Assembly: GCA_050330095.1 (NCBI GenBank)
Contig: JBHJOC010000061.1
Coordinates: forward strand, 1-25,151
Source: JBCBWG01 sp036804185
GTDB lineage: Bacteria; Pseudomonadota; Alphaproteobacteria; Rhizobiales; Hyphomicrobiaceae
Length of the DNA: 25,151 bases
Direction of reading: 5' to 3'
Part shown: positions 1 to 6,963 of the stretch, piece by piece
Layout of the letters: the number at the start of each line of letters is the position of its first letter
Numbering within the stretch: position 1 is the stretch's first letter
Translations under genes and position numbers: made by a program
Notes under the pieces: generated by a model
The model's input: the letters and a program-made list of their open reading frames with translations, nothing else
Databases searched by the model: none
What the model was told of the DNA's origin: nothing

Positions 1-75
1 AGTGTTGCTTTTGCCACTCACGCTTGGCAGGCGAGACCGCAGAAGGTGGGACCAAGCGTTCGCGATCACGACACT
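1..75. repeat. Bulged hairpin repeat, copy A
   Basis: Inverted repeat at the left edge of the window. The inner stem ACGCTTGG (20-27) pairs with CCAAGCGT (52-59). The outer arm starting AGTGTTGC (1-8) is only partly matched by ACACT (71-75). The extra bases TTTTGCC lie on the 5' arm. The 24-nt loop begins CAGGCGAGAC and is nearly identical to the loop of copy G at 22330-22402, so A and G are the same subfamily. The right end runs directly into copy B through a shared CTAG. The left end may be cut by the window. Confidence 0.7.
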
Positions 76-149
76 AGTACCGCCGATCAGAAGTCCCTGC
101 ACCATCAGCAACACGCGCCTGCCAGGGACTTCTGATCGAAAAGCGGTAC
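74..149. repeat. Bulged hairpin repeat, copy B (best preserved)
   Basis: Near-perfect long hairpin. Outer stem GTACCGC (77-83) pairs with GCGGTAC (143-149). Inner stem CGATCAGAAGTCCCTG (84-99) pairs perfectly with 123-138. Four unpaired A (139-142) sit only on the 3' arm between the two stems. The loop is 23 nt (100-122), beginning CACCATCAGC. The left end is CTAG (74-77). Closely related copies lie at 22161-22240 and 25079-25126. No T-run follows, so it is not a standard intrinsic terminator. Confidence 0.9.
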
Positions 150-165
150 GAGTTCCAATAAGTTG

Positions 166-242
166 CTAGCACCCTTTGCTTTCCGTAGTTCGTTTCGACG
201 TCTGAAGAGGGTGACTCACGAACTACGGAAAGCGGGTACTAG
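166..242. repeat. Bulged hairpin repeat, copy C
   Basis: Same architecture as copy B but with an unrelated stem and the bulge on the other arm. Outer stem CTAGCACCC (166-174) pairs with GGGTACTAG (234-242) at 8 of 9 positions. The bulge TTT (175-177) is on the 5' arm. Inner stem GCTTTCCGTAGTTCG (178-192) pairs perfectly with 219-233. The loop is 26 nt. Both ends carry CTAG. It lies 16 nt from copy B. Confidence 0.85.
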
Positions 243-576
243 CGGCCGATTAGCACCCCATTCGATGATGTCGGCCGCACGCCGCCATATCATCCAGATC
301 ATAAAGTGCGTTCAACGCCCGTCTTGGAACGCAGCGAGTTCCGCGGTGACGATACGCGCAAGCGCTAGCATCCAAAATCACATGCGCTAAACTGAATTCG
401 AATGCACTCAGACCACGGGACTGAGCGCTGGCGCCGATGACGTCGCTCCAGTGTGTGACTGAAGTCATGGAACCGACGCCCGACATGCCGCATCAGCGCG
501 GCTCACGGGGTGAAATGGTGAGCGCCGGCAACCGTGGCGCCCGTCATGCATGCCAAGCAACTGCAGGAGACGACGC
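243..576. other. Intergenic stretch without a recognised gene
   Basis: This interval separates the hairpin cluster from the hydrolase gene at 577. Open frames exist on both strands (163-390 plus, 250-486 minus), but both overlap hairpin C or each other, have no convincing ribosome site and match no family I recognise. The promoter of the downstream hydrolase is presumably here, but I cannot place a -35/-10 pair with confidence. Confidence 0.5.
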
Positions 577-1461
577 ATGGCTTCCTACACCGTTGAGATG
601 AGCGTAAAACCCGAGGTCGAGGGCTTTTTTGATGAAGCAACCAACACGATCACCTACATCGTGAAGGACCCGAACTCGACCGCGTGTGCCGTTGTCGATT
701 CTGTCATGGACATTGATTACGCGGCAGGTCGCATCACGTTTGACCACGCAGACCAGATTATCGCGCGCATTAATGAACGTGGCCTCACGCTCGAATGGCT
801 GATCGAGACGCACGTCCACGCCGACCACCTCTCAGCCGCCCCCTACATCCAGGAAAAGCTCGGCGGCCAGATCGGGATCGGGCGCAACATTACGATCGTG
901 CAGGAGACCTTCGGCAAGATTTTCAACGAAGGCACCGAATTCCAGCGCGACGGCAGCCAGTTCGACCGCCTGTTCGATGATGGCGATACCTATGCCATCG
1001 GAACGATGCCAGCGTTTGCGATGCACACACCGGGCCACACGCCAGCCTGCATGACCCACGTCGTTGGCGATGCCGCATTCGTTGGCGATACGCTGTTTAT
1101 GCCTGACGGCGGCTCAGCGCGCGCTGACTTTCCGGGCGGCGATGCCGGCGTGCTCTACGACTCGATCATGAAAGTGCTGAGTTTGCCTGATGAAATGCGG
1201 CTCTTCATGTGCCACGACTACGGACCCAATGGCCGCGAGATTCGCTGGGAGAGTACGGTTGCAGAGGAGAAGTCCCACAATATTCACGTGGGTGGCGGCA
1301 AAACGCGCGACGACTTTATTCGCTTCCGCACGGAACGCGATGCGACGCTCGGCATGCCGAAGCTGATCCTGCCATCGCTGCAGGTCAACATGCGCGCTGG
1401 TGAGATCCCGACCGACAAGGATGGCCGACCGATGCTCAAGGTCCCGGTCAACGGTCTTTGA
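577..1461 (+). CDS. MBL-fold metallo-hydrolase, persulfide dioxygenase/Blh-like
   Basis: A 294-residue metallo-beta-lactamase-fold protein. Metal-ligand motifs are complete: HVHADH at 79-84, HTPGHT at 150-155, D171 in VGDTLF and H213 in MCHDYG. The stretch GGSARADFPGGD (178-189) is typical of the ETHE1/persulfide dioxygenase and Blh branch, which oxidises glutathione persulfide to sulfite using one mononuclear iron; the reaction here is inferred from family. No rhodanese domain is fused. The start at 577 is preferred over the in-frame ATG at 550 because GGAG lies about 8 nt upstream and the protein then begins at the conserved fold. It appears to be monocistronic, with hairpin repeats upstream and a convergent gene downstream. 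A glyoxalase II-like activity is the main alternative. Confidence 0.9.
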   Translation: MASYTVEMSVKPEVEGFFDEATNTITYIVKDPNSTACAVVDSVMDIDYAAGRITFDHADQIIARINERGLTLEWLIETHVHADHLSAAPYIQEKLGGQIGIGRNITIVQETFGKIFNEGTEFQRDGSQFDRLFDDGDTYAIGTMPAFAMHTPGHTPACMTHVVGDAAFVGDTLFMPDGGSARADFPGGDAGVLYDSIMKVLSLPDEMRLFMCHDYGPNGREIRWESTVAEEKSHNIHVGGGKTRDDFIRFRTERDATLGMPKLILPSLQVNMRAGEIPTDKDGRPMLKVPVNGL

Positions 1462-1597
1462 AGCACGCATGCGTCAACGCGACCTCGTACTGCGCGCCAT
1501 CGCAGCACCACAGCGATTGCGTTGGCATCCGCACCTAGGGTCGCGTTCATTCTGTCAACGTTGCCCGAACTCCACGCACGATGTCGCGCGGAGGCGC

Positions 1598-1620
1598 AAC
1601 CGATCATGGCTCGATCGGTT
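1598..1620. terminator. Inverted repeat over the stop of the small minus-strand gene, possible terminator
   Basis: AACCGATC (1598-1605) and GATCGGTT (1613-1620) form a perfect 8-bp stem with a 7-nt loop. It overlaps the stop codon of the minus-strand gene ending at 1604 and lies between two convergent genes. Only a short TT follows the stem on either strand, so intrinsic termination would be weak; it might instead protect the 3' end of the transcript. Confidence 0.3.
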
Positions 1621-1978
1621 CGGATACAGCACCCTTTGCCCGCGCTTTGGCCTCAATCAGCTGGTCGAGCAGCGCCAAATGGCGCGGCGAGATCGCGAGC
1701 GGTGCGCGCCGGCGATTGAGCAGGCCGGTTCGGACTTCTGCCGATAGGCTCCCGTAGAAATCGATGCGGATCGCCACGTCGAGCGTCGCGCCATCCTGCT
1801 CGGAGAGCCGCGACATCAGTTCAGACATGACACGATCATAAGTTTGGAGGTCGTAGCGGGCCTCACGGGTCATGCGGCCGCGGCGGTCCGTCACCTGCAC
1901 GACACGTCCATCGGTCACGCGCACGGCCCGAACTCCAGCACCGCTGGCGATCGCCGTCATCAATTCATCAACCGACAT
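1604..1978 (-). CDS. Conserved-looking hypothetical protein, 124 aa
   Basis: I do not recognise the family. The product is small, soluble and arginine-rich, with no signal peptide, membrane segment or cysteine. The first part, rich in V, T and R (RAVRVTDGRVVQVTDRRGR), looks beta-stranded. The rest looks helical and ends with a charged helix (HLALLDQLIEAKARAKG). The start at 1978 is chosen because GGGAGG lies about 9 nt upstream; an in-frame start 39 nt earlier has no such site. The gene stands alone, convergent with the MBL hydrolase, with an AT-rich upstream region containing a dyad. Its spacing, ribosome site and codon pattern suggest a real gene. Confidence 0.6.
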   Translation of the reverse strand: MSVDELMTAIASGAGVRAVRVTDGRVVQVTDRRGRMTREARYDLQTYDRVMSELMSRLSEQDGATLDVAIRIDFYGSLSAEVRTGLLNRRRAPLAISPRHLALLDQLIEAKARAKGAVSEPIEP

Positions 1979-2074
1979 CTTGAGGCCTCCCGCCGGCCTG
2001 AAAAGGCAAAACGCCAATCAACTCATTGCAACGCAACATGACGAGGATACAGGGCATCGAACGCATGAGAAGGA

Positions 2075-2096
2075 TGTGAATTTAGATTTGTTCACA
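2075..2096. promoter_or_regulatory. 22-bp dyad TGTGAA-N10-TTCACA, candidate operator
   Basis: TGTGAA (2075-2080) and TTCACA (2091-2096) form a perfect 6-bp inverted repeat around an AT-rich 10-nt centre. It lies in the divergent intergenic region between the minus gene starting at 1978 and the plus gene starting at 2267, in an unusually AT-rich stretch for this genome (about 2070-2115). The half-sites resemble those of the CRP/FNR family, but the spacing is 6 bp longer than CRP's TGTGA-N6-TCACA, so the regulator cannot be named. Confidence 0.35.
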
Positions 2097-2266
2097 GAAA
2101 AAATGTTTTTCTCTTATGGGTGCAATATGCACACAGCCGCTGCGGCGCCCGCCCTGCCGGTTCCGGTCTCGCAGCCGCCCCACAACTGCCACTTAACCTC
2201 CTGAAAAGCCGCGCCATTGTAGACTATCGCTAGAGTACGTCGTGCGGGCGTGGGTTGAGGTAGGGC

Positions 2267-3070
2267 GTGGTTCAAGTGAGCAATGGCGACACTCGGTTGG
2301 CGCAGTCTCTGCTGCACGCACGATTTGTGCGCCGCAGCATGGGCTTCGGCGCCGCAGCCGCCCTGCTCGGCGCGGCCATCGGCACCTCCGCGCAGGCGCT
2401 GACGGGCAGTCTTGGAGACAGGCTGACATTCAAGGTCGGCCAGGCCCTCGAAGCGCGAATCCCCCGCGCAGGTGTCACGGGAGAGAAAGCGATTACGGGC
2501 GTGATCGCGCTCGGCGGCCAGAAAGCGCGCGCGATCGCGGCGCTGGAGCTGAGCGCCAAACTCGGCGCCGTGCCGGTGATCTTGAGTGGTCCGGGCGCCG
2601 AAGAGGTGCGCGCCGCCGACGCATGGCTCGCCACAACCGGTGAACCAATCGAAGTTGTTGTCGACGAGCGCGCACGCACGACCTACGAGAATGCCCAGTT
2701 TAGCGCTGATCTCGCCCGTCACCGACCGGAAGTCGGGTGCTGGATCGTGGTCACATCAGCACTTCATATGCCGCGCGCAATCGCGGCTTTCCGCGCGACC
2801 GGTCTCGACGTCCTTGCCTGGCCCGTCATTGAGAGTGATCGGGTTAGCACGCCAACCTCGCGGCAGGTCTGGCATGAAGTTGCCGGCCTCGTCGGCTATC
2901 TCGTCACAGGCCGGACGCGCGACCTGCTTCCAGCCTGCGACGATGGCGTGTGCATGGCCTTCGACCGAGGCACCAATTCGAGGGCCGCGCACAAGACGTC
3001 GGCCTGCTCAGCCCCGAATGACGGCGCCTCAAGCGCTAATGCCCCGAAACCTTATAACGTTCCCGGGTAG
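2267..3070 (+). CDS. DUF218 (YdcF/ElyC-like) protein with N-terminal signal/anchor
   Basis: A 267-residue protein with a DUF218 domain at about residues 77-210. Hallmarks are IALGG (80-84), ILSGPG (105-110), ERARTTYENA (134-143) and TSALHMPRA (163-171), the conserved motifs of the YdcF/SanA/ElyC group, some of which act in envelope or peptidoglycan-precursor homeostasis. Its substrate is unknown. An arginine pair precedes a hydrophobic Ala/Gly segment (25-44) ending in SAQA, which resembles a signal peptide or membrane anchor. The GTG start at 2267 follows GAGG 6 nt upstream; ATG 2339 is an alternative that would shorten the N-region of the signal. The 45-residue C-terminal tail is low in complexity and overlaps the convergent SDR gene by 19 bp. 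Confidence 0.8.
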   Translation: MVQVSNGDTRLAQSLLHARFVRRSMGFGAAAALLGAAIGTSAQALTGSLGDRLTFKVGQALEARIPRAGVTGEKAITGVIALGGQKARAIAALELSAKLGAVPVILSGPGAEEVRAADAWLATTGEPIEVVVDERARTTYENAQFSADLARHRPEVGCWIVVTSALHMPRAIAAFRATGLDVLAWPVIESDRVSTPTSRQVWHEVAGLVGYLVTGRTRDLLPACDDGVCMAFDRGTNSRAAHKTSACSAPNDGASSANAPKPYNVPG

Positions 3071-3831
3071 CTTCCACCGTCGAGGACGATATTCTGTCCC
3101 GTGATGTAGCCGGCATGCCTGGAGCACAAGAAGGCGCACAGCGCGCCGAATTCTTCCGTCGTACCGAAGCGCTTTGCCGGGACCTCCTCCATGCGACTGC
3201 GGTGGGCTTCGTCGAAAGACACCCCAAGCTGTTCGGCAAGCTTGTACGATGTCCCGCGCAAGCGGTCGGTGTCGAACGGACCGGGCAGCATGCCATTGAT
3301 CGTCACGTTCTGCGCCGAAGCCTTGCGCGCGAGCACCGCAACGGCGCCGGTCAGTCCCGCCCTGGCGCCGTTTGACAGCTCGAGCGCCGCGATCGGTGCT
3401 TTCACCGAATACGACGTGATGTTTACAATCCGGCCGAACCCTCGATCCATCATGCCGTAGACCGTCGCCTTGATCAGCGCGAGCGGGGTGATCATGTTGC
3501 CCTCGACCGCACGTCGCCAATCGTCCATGTCGAAGTTTCGGAAGTCGCCGGGCGGCGGGCCGCCGGCATTGTTTATGAGAATGTCCGGCTCGGGACAGGC
3601 TGCAAGCAGCGCCGCACGACCCTCTTCGGTGGTGACATCTCCGACGACGGCCGTCACCGCAACACCGGTTGCGTCGCGGATTTCCTTGGCCGTTGCCTCA
3701 AGCGTTTCTGCGGTTCGGGCCGAGATCACGAGGTCTACGCCCTCATGCGCGAGGGCGAGCGCGCAGCCTTTCCCGAGGCCTTTCGACGCCGCGCACACGA
3801 TGGCTTTGCGGCCCTTGATACCGAGGTCCAT
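3052..3831 (-). CDS. SDR-family oxidoreductase lacking the YxxxK catalytic pair
   Basis: A 259-residue short-chain dehydrogenase/reductase of the FabG-like type. The cofactor motif is ASKGLGKG (15-22), the NNAG motif is at 87-90, and the C-terminal part has PGPFDTDR (183-190) and the usual TGQNIVLDGG ending. Ser140 is in the expected catalytic-serine position. The Tyr and Lys of YxxxK are replaced by Ser153 and Arg157 (SNGAR). This SNGAR-type variant occurs in a subgroup annotated as 3-oxoacyl-ACP reductases whose activity is uncertain. The start at 3831 has GGGAGGA 6 nt upstream. It is the last gene of a likely minus-strand operon with the CMD-like and PanE-like genes. Its substrate is unknown. 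Confidence 0.85.
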   Translation of the reverse strand: MDLGIKGRKAIVCAASKGLGKGCALALAHEGVDLVISARTAETLEATAKEIRDATGVAVTAVVGDVTTEEGRAALLAACPEPDILINNAGGPPPGDFRNFDMDDWRRAVEGNMITPLALIKATVYGMMDRGFGRIVNITSYSVKAPIAALELSNGARAGLTGAVAVLARKASAQNVTINGMLPGPFDTDRLRGTSYKLAEQLGVSFDEAHRSRMEEVPAKRFGTTEEFGALCAFLCSRHAGYITGQNIVLDGGSYPGTL

Positions 3832-3910
3832 GGCACGTCCTCCCGTTGGATGGTGATGTTCTTGTGGTTTTGATTTCGGCAGCGGATGCTCGCCACGTTG
3901 CGTCCCCCGC

Positions 3911-4498
3911 TTACCCCGCCCGAAACGCAGCATGAGCGGCCGGATCGACCTTGATGCCGAGACCGCTGTTGAGCCGGTTGGTCGCGTTGAAGATCGCAAT
4001 GATCTGGACTGCTTCCAGAATTTCCAACTCGCCGACCCCAGCCTCACGCACCTCGTCGAGATCGGCCTCCTCGTGGTCGGCCGGCGCGATCGTAAGATTG
4101 GCTGCAAGCTCCGCAAGCGCACGTTCCCGTTCGCTCAAGGGGGCGTGGCGCCAATTCGACAGCACGAGGTCGATCGTCGCTGGTTCCATGCCGTGTGCGC
4201 GGAGTGCGCCGGCGTGCGTGATGATGCAGGGTGGACAGCGGTTCTCGATCGAGACGATCAGCGCGATCAACTCCCGCTCCACGCCCGACAACTGGCAGTC
4301 AGGACTGCGCATCAGGCGATTGACATAGCCTTGGAACAGCGCCAGCCGATCGGGCTCGAACGGAAGTTTCAAGAACTCGCGGATGTAGCCGAGACGCGTT
4401 TTGCATTCGTCCCAGATGCCAACCGCTGCGCCCTTAGGTTCCGTCACATCATCGAGACGCAGCCAGGACGCTCGGTTCGGTTTGGTGGCATTCGACAT
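3911..4498 (-). CDS. AhpD/carboxymuconolactone decarboxylase-family, peroxidase-related protein
   Basis: A 195-residue all-helical protein of the CMD/AhpD superfamily. The redox motif is C88-P-P-C91 with His95 (RCPPCIITHAG), the CxxC-x3-H arrangement seen in AhpD-like proteins that use the cysteine pair for peroxide or disulfide chemistry. The length and the N-terminal half fit the 'peroxidase-related' branch. No signal peptide is visible. The start at 4498 follows GGGGAAGA; an in-frame start 51 nt upstream lacks similar support. It lies 72 nt downstream of the PanE-like gene and 79 nt upstream of the SDR gene, on the same strand, suggesting co-transcription. Whether it detoxifies peroxide or acts on a pathway intermediate cannot be told from sequence. 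Confidence 0.85.
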   Translation of the reverse strand: MSNATKPNRASWLRLDDVTEPKGAAVGIWDECKTRLGYIREFLKLPFEPDRLALFQGYVNRLMRSPDCQLSGVERELIALIVSIENRCPPCIITHAGALRAHGMEPATIDLVLSNWRHAPLSERERALAELAANLTIAPADHEEADLDEVREAGVGELEILEAVQIIAIFNATNRLNSGLGIKVDPAAHAAFRAG

Positions 4499-4570
4499 CA
4501 CTCTTCCCCTCTCGCACTTTGGGCTACGCCTGAGCAGCAACACACGCATCCACGCGTTCGGAAAGTCACG

Positions 4571-5632
4571 TCACCACGACACCAACGGAGCGAGCAGTTC
4601 GGGATTTTGTGCGACCTCGCCGCGCTCGACCCTACGAACAATGTCGGCGATCCCGGCATTGAGCGGCGCCTGCAGGCCGACTTCGCCTGCCCGCAAGGCA
4701 ACGAAGCCGTTGAGGTCATCGATCTCGGTTCGCCGGCCCTTCTCGATGTCCTGGCCCATCGACGGGCGTTGCTCGTCCGAGCGGGTCGCAGTCTGGGCGA
4801 GGATAATGTCCTCGGCCCTGGCCATCGCACCGCGATCGCCTGCATGGGCCGCAATCATGTCGTCAGCCGCAACGCCGTACAGCTTTTCGAGCTGGAAGCC
4901 ATGCGCGCGACCGACCTTGGCCGCTTCGCCTCCGATCCTGATTGAAAGGCGCCGGACCGGATCATCCCGATCGTTGTCATTACCGCCGCGTCCGGTCGCG
5001 GCCGCAATCGGGTTGCGCATGCAGTTGACCGCGAGCTTCGTCCACCGCTCGCCCCAAAGATTGGAGGTCACGGCGGAGCTGTCGGCGGCACTCAGCAACT
5101 CGGCGACGCGCTCGGCCCTGGCCGTCGTGCGACCGTGGCATTCGCCAACCCGGAACACCAAGTGCGCTTGGCCGCCAAGTTGGACCAAGCGGCGGATCTG
5201 ACCTGGCGCGTGAAGGATCACCGAGATCTTTGAGACGATGACGCCGAGCGTGCGGCCCCATCCGACAACGTCTGCAATCGCCGGCTCGTTGATCCCGTTC
5301 TGCAGCGAGACGACGAAGCCACCGGGGGCGAGATAGCCGGCAATCATCTGCGCAGCCCACCGCGTGTCATAAGACTTTGTCGCCAGAAACACGATATCGA
5401 ACCCACCGCGCCGCGCCTCGAATTGAAGGTCCGTAAGATGGATTGCGCGCACACGCACCGTGACGTTCTCGGGTTCCGTCATACCCGTTAGCACGAGGCC
5501 GTCCCGGTTCATGGTATCGACATGGGCAGGCCAAGGATCGATAAACGTCACGTCCGCGCCGACACGGGCCATATGCCCCCCAACGTGTCCGCCGACCGCA
5601 CCGGCCCCGACGATCGCGATCCGTTCACCCAT
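4571..5632 (-). CDS. Ketopantoate reductase-family (PanE/ApbA-like) oxidoreductase
   Basis: A 353-residue NAD(P)-dependent dehydrogenase of the 2-dehydropantoate 2-reductase family. It has an N-terminal Rossmann motif GAGAVGG (9-15), TKSYDT (85-90), LQNG (110-113) and a candidate catalytic Lys199 in ERWTKLAVN. A C-terminal helical domain follows. It is longer than typical PanE (about 300 residues) and is clustered with an SDR and a CMD-like gene rather than with pantothenate genes, so a catabolic 2-keto or hydroxy acid role is as likely as pantothenate synthesis. The ATG at 5632 follows AGGGAGAGG and begins right at the Rossmann strand. It is the first gene of the inferred minus-strand operon. 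Confidence 0.88.
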   Translation of the reverse strand: MGERIAIVGAGAVGGHVGGHMARVGADVTFIDPWPAHVDTMNRDGLVLTGMTEPENVTVRVRAIHLTDLQFEARRGGFDIVFLATKSYDTRWAAQMIAGYLAPGGFVVSLQNGINEPAIADVVGWGRTLGVIVSKISVILHAPGQIRRLVQLGGQAHLVFRVGECHGRTTARAERVAELLSAADSSAVTSNLWGERWTKLAVNCMRNPIAAATGRGGNDNDRDDPVRRLSIRIGGEAAKVGRAHGFQLEKLYGVAADDMIAAHAGDRGAMARAEDIILAQTATRSDEQRPSMGQDIEKGRRTEIDDLNGFVALRAGEVGLQAPLNAGIADIVRRVERGEVAQNPELLAPLVSW

Positions 5633-5746
5633 GCTCGGCCTCTCCCTTCAACCCGCGTGCCATCGAAGGGCACGTCGATGTTTCTCCGTCTTGCCTGGAC
5701 CGCTCTCGGCCCCCCCGCGGCGCGCCGATGGTCGCCAGCAACGCGT

Positions 5747-5790
5747 CCCTGGGCGACCCTGGGCGACCCTGTGCAACCTTGGGCGACCTT
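5747..5790. repeat. 10-bp imperfect tandem repeat, about four units
   Basis: Four consecutive 10-nt units of the form GGGCGACCCT (5751-5760 and 5761-5770 exact; 5771-5780 and 5781-5790 degenerate), with a partial unit just before. It lies in the 244-nt gap between the start of the PanE-like gene and the end of the AAA+ gene. It is not coding on either strand as far as I can see. Confidence 0.75.
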
Positions 5791-5853
5791 CAGCGGCCCC
5801 GGTCTGCACACACGCAGGCAGCCCGGCGCAACAGCCATGTGCGCAAAGTCGGC

Positions 5854-5873
5854 TCCGCGCGAACGCGCGCGAG
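5854..5873 (-). terminator. GC-rich hairpin just after the AAA+ gene, possible terminator
   Basis: CGCGCG and CGCGCG flank a short AA loop in an alternating CG stretch, immediately downstream of the stop codon of the minus-strand AAA+ gene. There is no U-run, so this is at best a weak or Rho-assisted terminator. Confidence 0.25.
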
Positions 5874-5876
5874 ACC

Positions 5877-6833
5877 TCAGGTGCCGGCCACGAGCTTTGC
5901 CTGCTGCGCATCCGATTTAAGGTTGCGCAGAATGCGTGATGCTTCGGACCCCTGCACGCGCGCGATGTCGTCCTGATACTTGAGCAGCGTCCCGAGCGTT
6001 GTGTCGACGATCTCAGGGTTGAGAGCAACCGCATTGAGCGCCGTCAGAGCCTGGGCCCAATTGATCGTCTCGGCAATTCCCGGGTTCTTGTAGAGGTCCA
6101 TCTGCCTGATCTGCTGGACGAATGCGACGATCTCTGCCGAGAGGCGCGCATCGGCTTCCGGTGCCTTGAGGCGCAAAACCTCGAGTTCGCGTGCGGCGGT
6201 AGGATAATCGACCCAGAGATAGAGGCAGCGCCTGCGCACCGCATCATGGACTTCGCGGGTCCGGTTTGACGTCAGGATCACGATCGGCGGTGTCTGCGTG
6301 CTGATCGTGCCGAATTCTGGGATCGTGATTTGAAAGTCAGCGAGCAGTTCGAGCAGAAACGCTTCGAAAGGCTCGTCGGCCCGATCAAGTTCGTCGATCA
6401 GCAGAATTGGGGCTGGTCCCGTGCGCGAGAGTTCGAGCGACTTGAGCAACGGGCGCTCTATGAGATAGGCGCGCGTGAAAAGATCAGCTTCGAGCTGGCG
6501 CGCATCGACCGACTGGCCGGTGGCCTCAGCGGCTCTGATGTGGAGCAGTTGGCGGGTGTAGTTCCAATCGTAGGCAGCGGTTGCAAGGTCCAGACCTTCA
6601 TAACACTGCAGGCGCACAAGCTCGCGACCGAGTGCGCTCGCCAGGGCGCGGGCAATCTCTGTCTTGCCAACACCTGCCTCCCCCTCGAGCAGCAGCGGCC
6701 GATTGAGCTTAAGTGCCAGAAACGTCGTCGTTGCGATGGCGTCGTCGGCGAGATAGCCGGCCGTTCGCAGGAGGCCCTTCATGGCTTCGGGCGTCGTCGG
6801 CACTGCGGCGGCTGGCATCGGCTCGGCGGTCAT
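5877..6833 (-). CDS. MoxR-type AAA+ ATPase, CoxD-like
   Basis: A 318-residue AAA+ ATPase. The Walker A motif is GEAGVGKT (51-58), Walker B is ILLIDELD (143-150), and a sensor-1 Asn is at 190 in TSNRTREVHDAVRRR. The stretch CYEGLDLATAAYDWNYTRQLL (about 78-98) and the ending of the AAA module are characteristic of the CoxD-like branch, whose best known member helps assemble the CuSMo cluster of carbon monoxide dehydrogenase with the VWA protein CoxE. No coxE-like or molybdenum hydroxylase gene is adjacent, so the client is unknown. The start at 6833 has GGAG about 8 nt upstream. It lies 130 nt downstream of the DUF1285 gene on the same strand. Confidence 0.9.
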   Translation of the reverse strand: MTAEPMPAAAVPTTPEAMKGLLRTAGYLADDAIATTTFLALKLNRPLLLEGEAGVGKTEIARALASALGRELVRLQCYEGLDLATAAYDWNYTRQLLHIRAAEATGQSVDARQLEADLFTRAYLIERPLLKSLELSRTGPAPILLIDELDRADEPFEAFLLELLADFQITIPEFGTISTQTPPIVILTSNRTREVHDAVRRRCLYLWVDYPTAARELEVLRLKAPEADARLSAEIVAFVQQIRQMDLYKNPGIAETINWAQALTALNAVALNPEIVDTTLGTLLKYQDDIARVQGSEASRILRNLKSDAQQAKLVAGT

Positions 6834-6963
6834 GAAGGCTCCGATGAAAAGTGTGGGGAATCGCGCTTGCGGCTCGTGCAGATCTCCTGGCTGAGCCTAA
6901 TCGGTCGAAGCCTTGGGACCAACCCCTGTAACACGTCGGCAACTCGCTTGACCCCTAGAACGT

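Noticed and set aside
74..149. Intrinsic terminator or CRISPR-like repeat as the explanation for the hairpins
   Set aside because: There is no U-run after the stems, no regular spacers, and the arms are separated by long conserved loops with a one-sided bulge.
163..486. Open frames on both strands (75 and 78 residues), one with VILDASA resembling a PIN-domain start and RRALNALYDLDD resembling a DUF1127 motif
   Set aside because: The resemblance is a few residues only, the frames overlap hairpin C or each other, and no ribosome site supports them.
3932..5201. Long plus-strand open frames of 266 and 337 residues
   Set aside because: They lie antisense to the CMD-like and PanE-like genes, which have clear families and ribosome sites; the frames are rich in Arg, Ser and Pro, as expected for GC-rich shadows.
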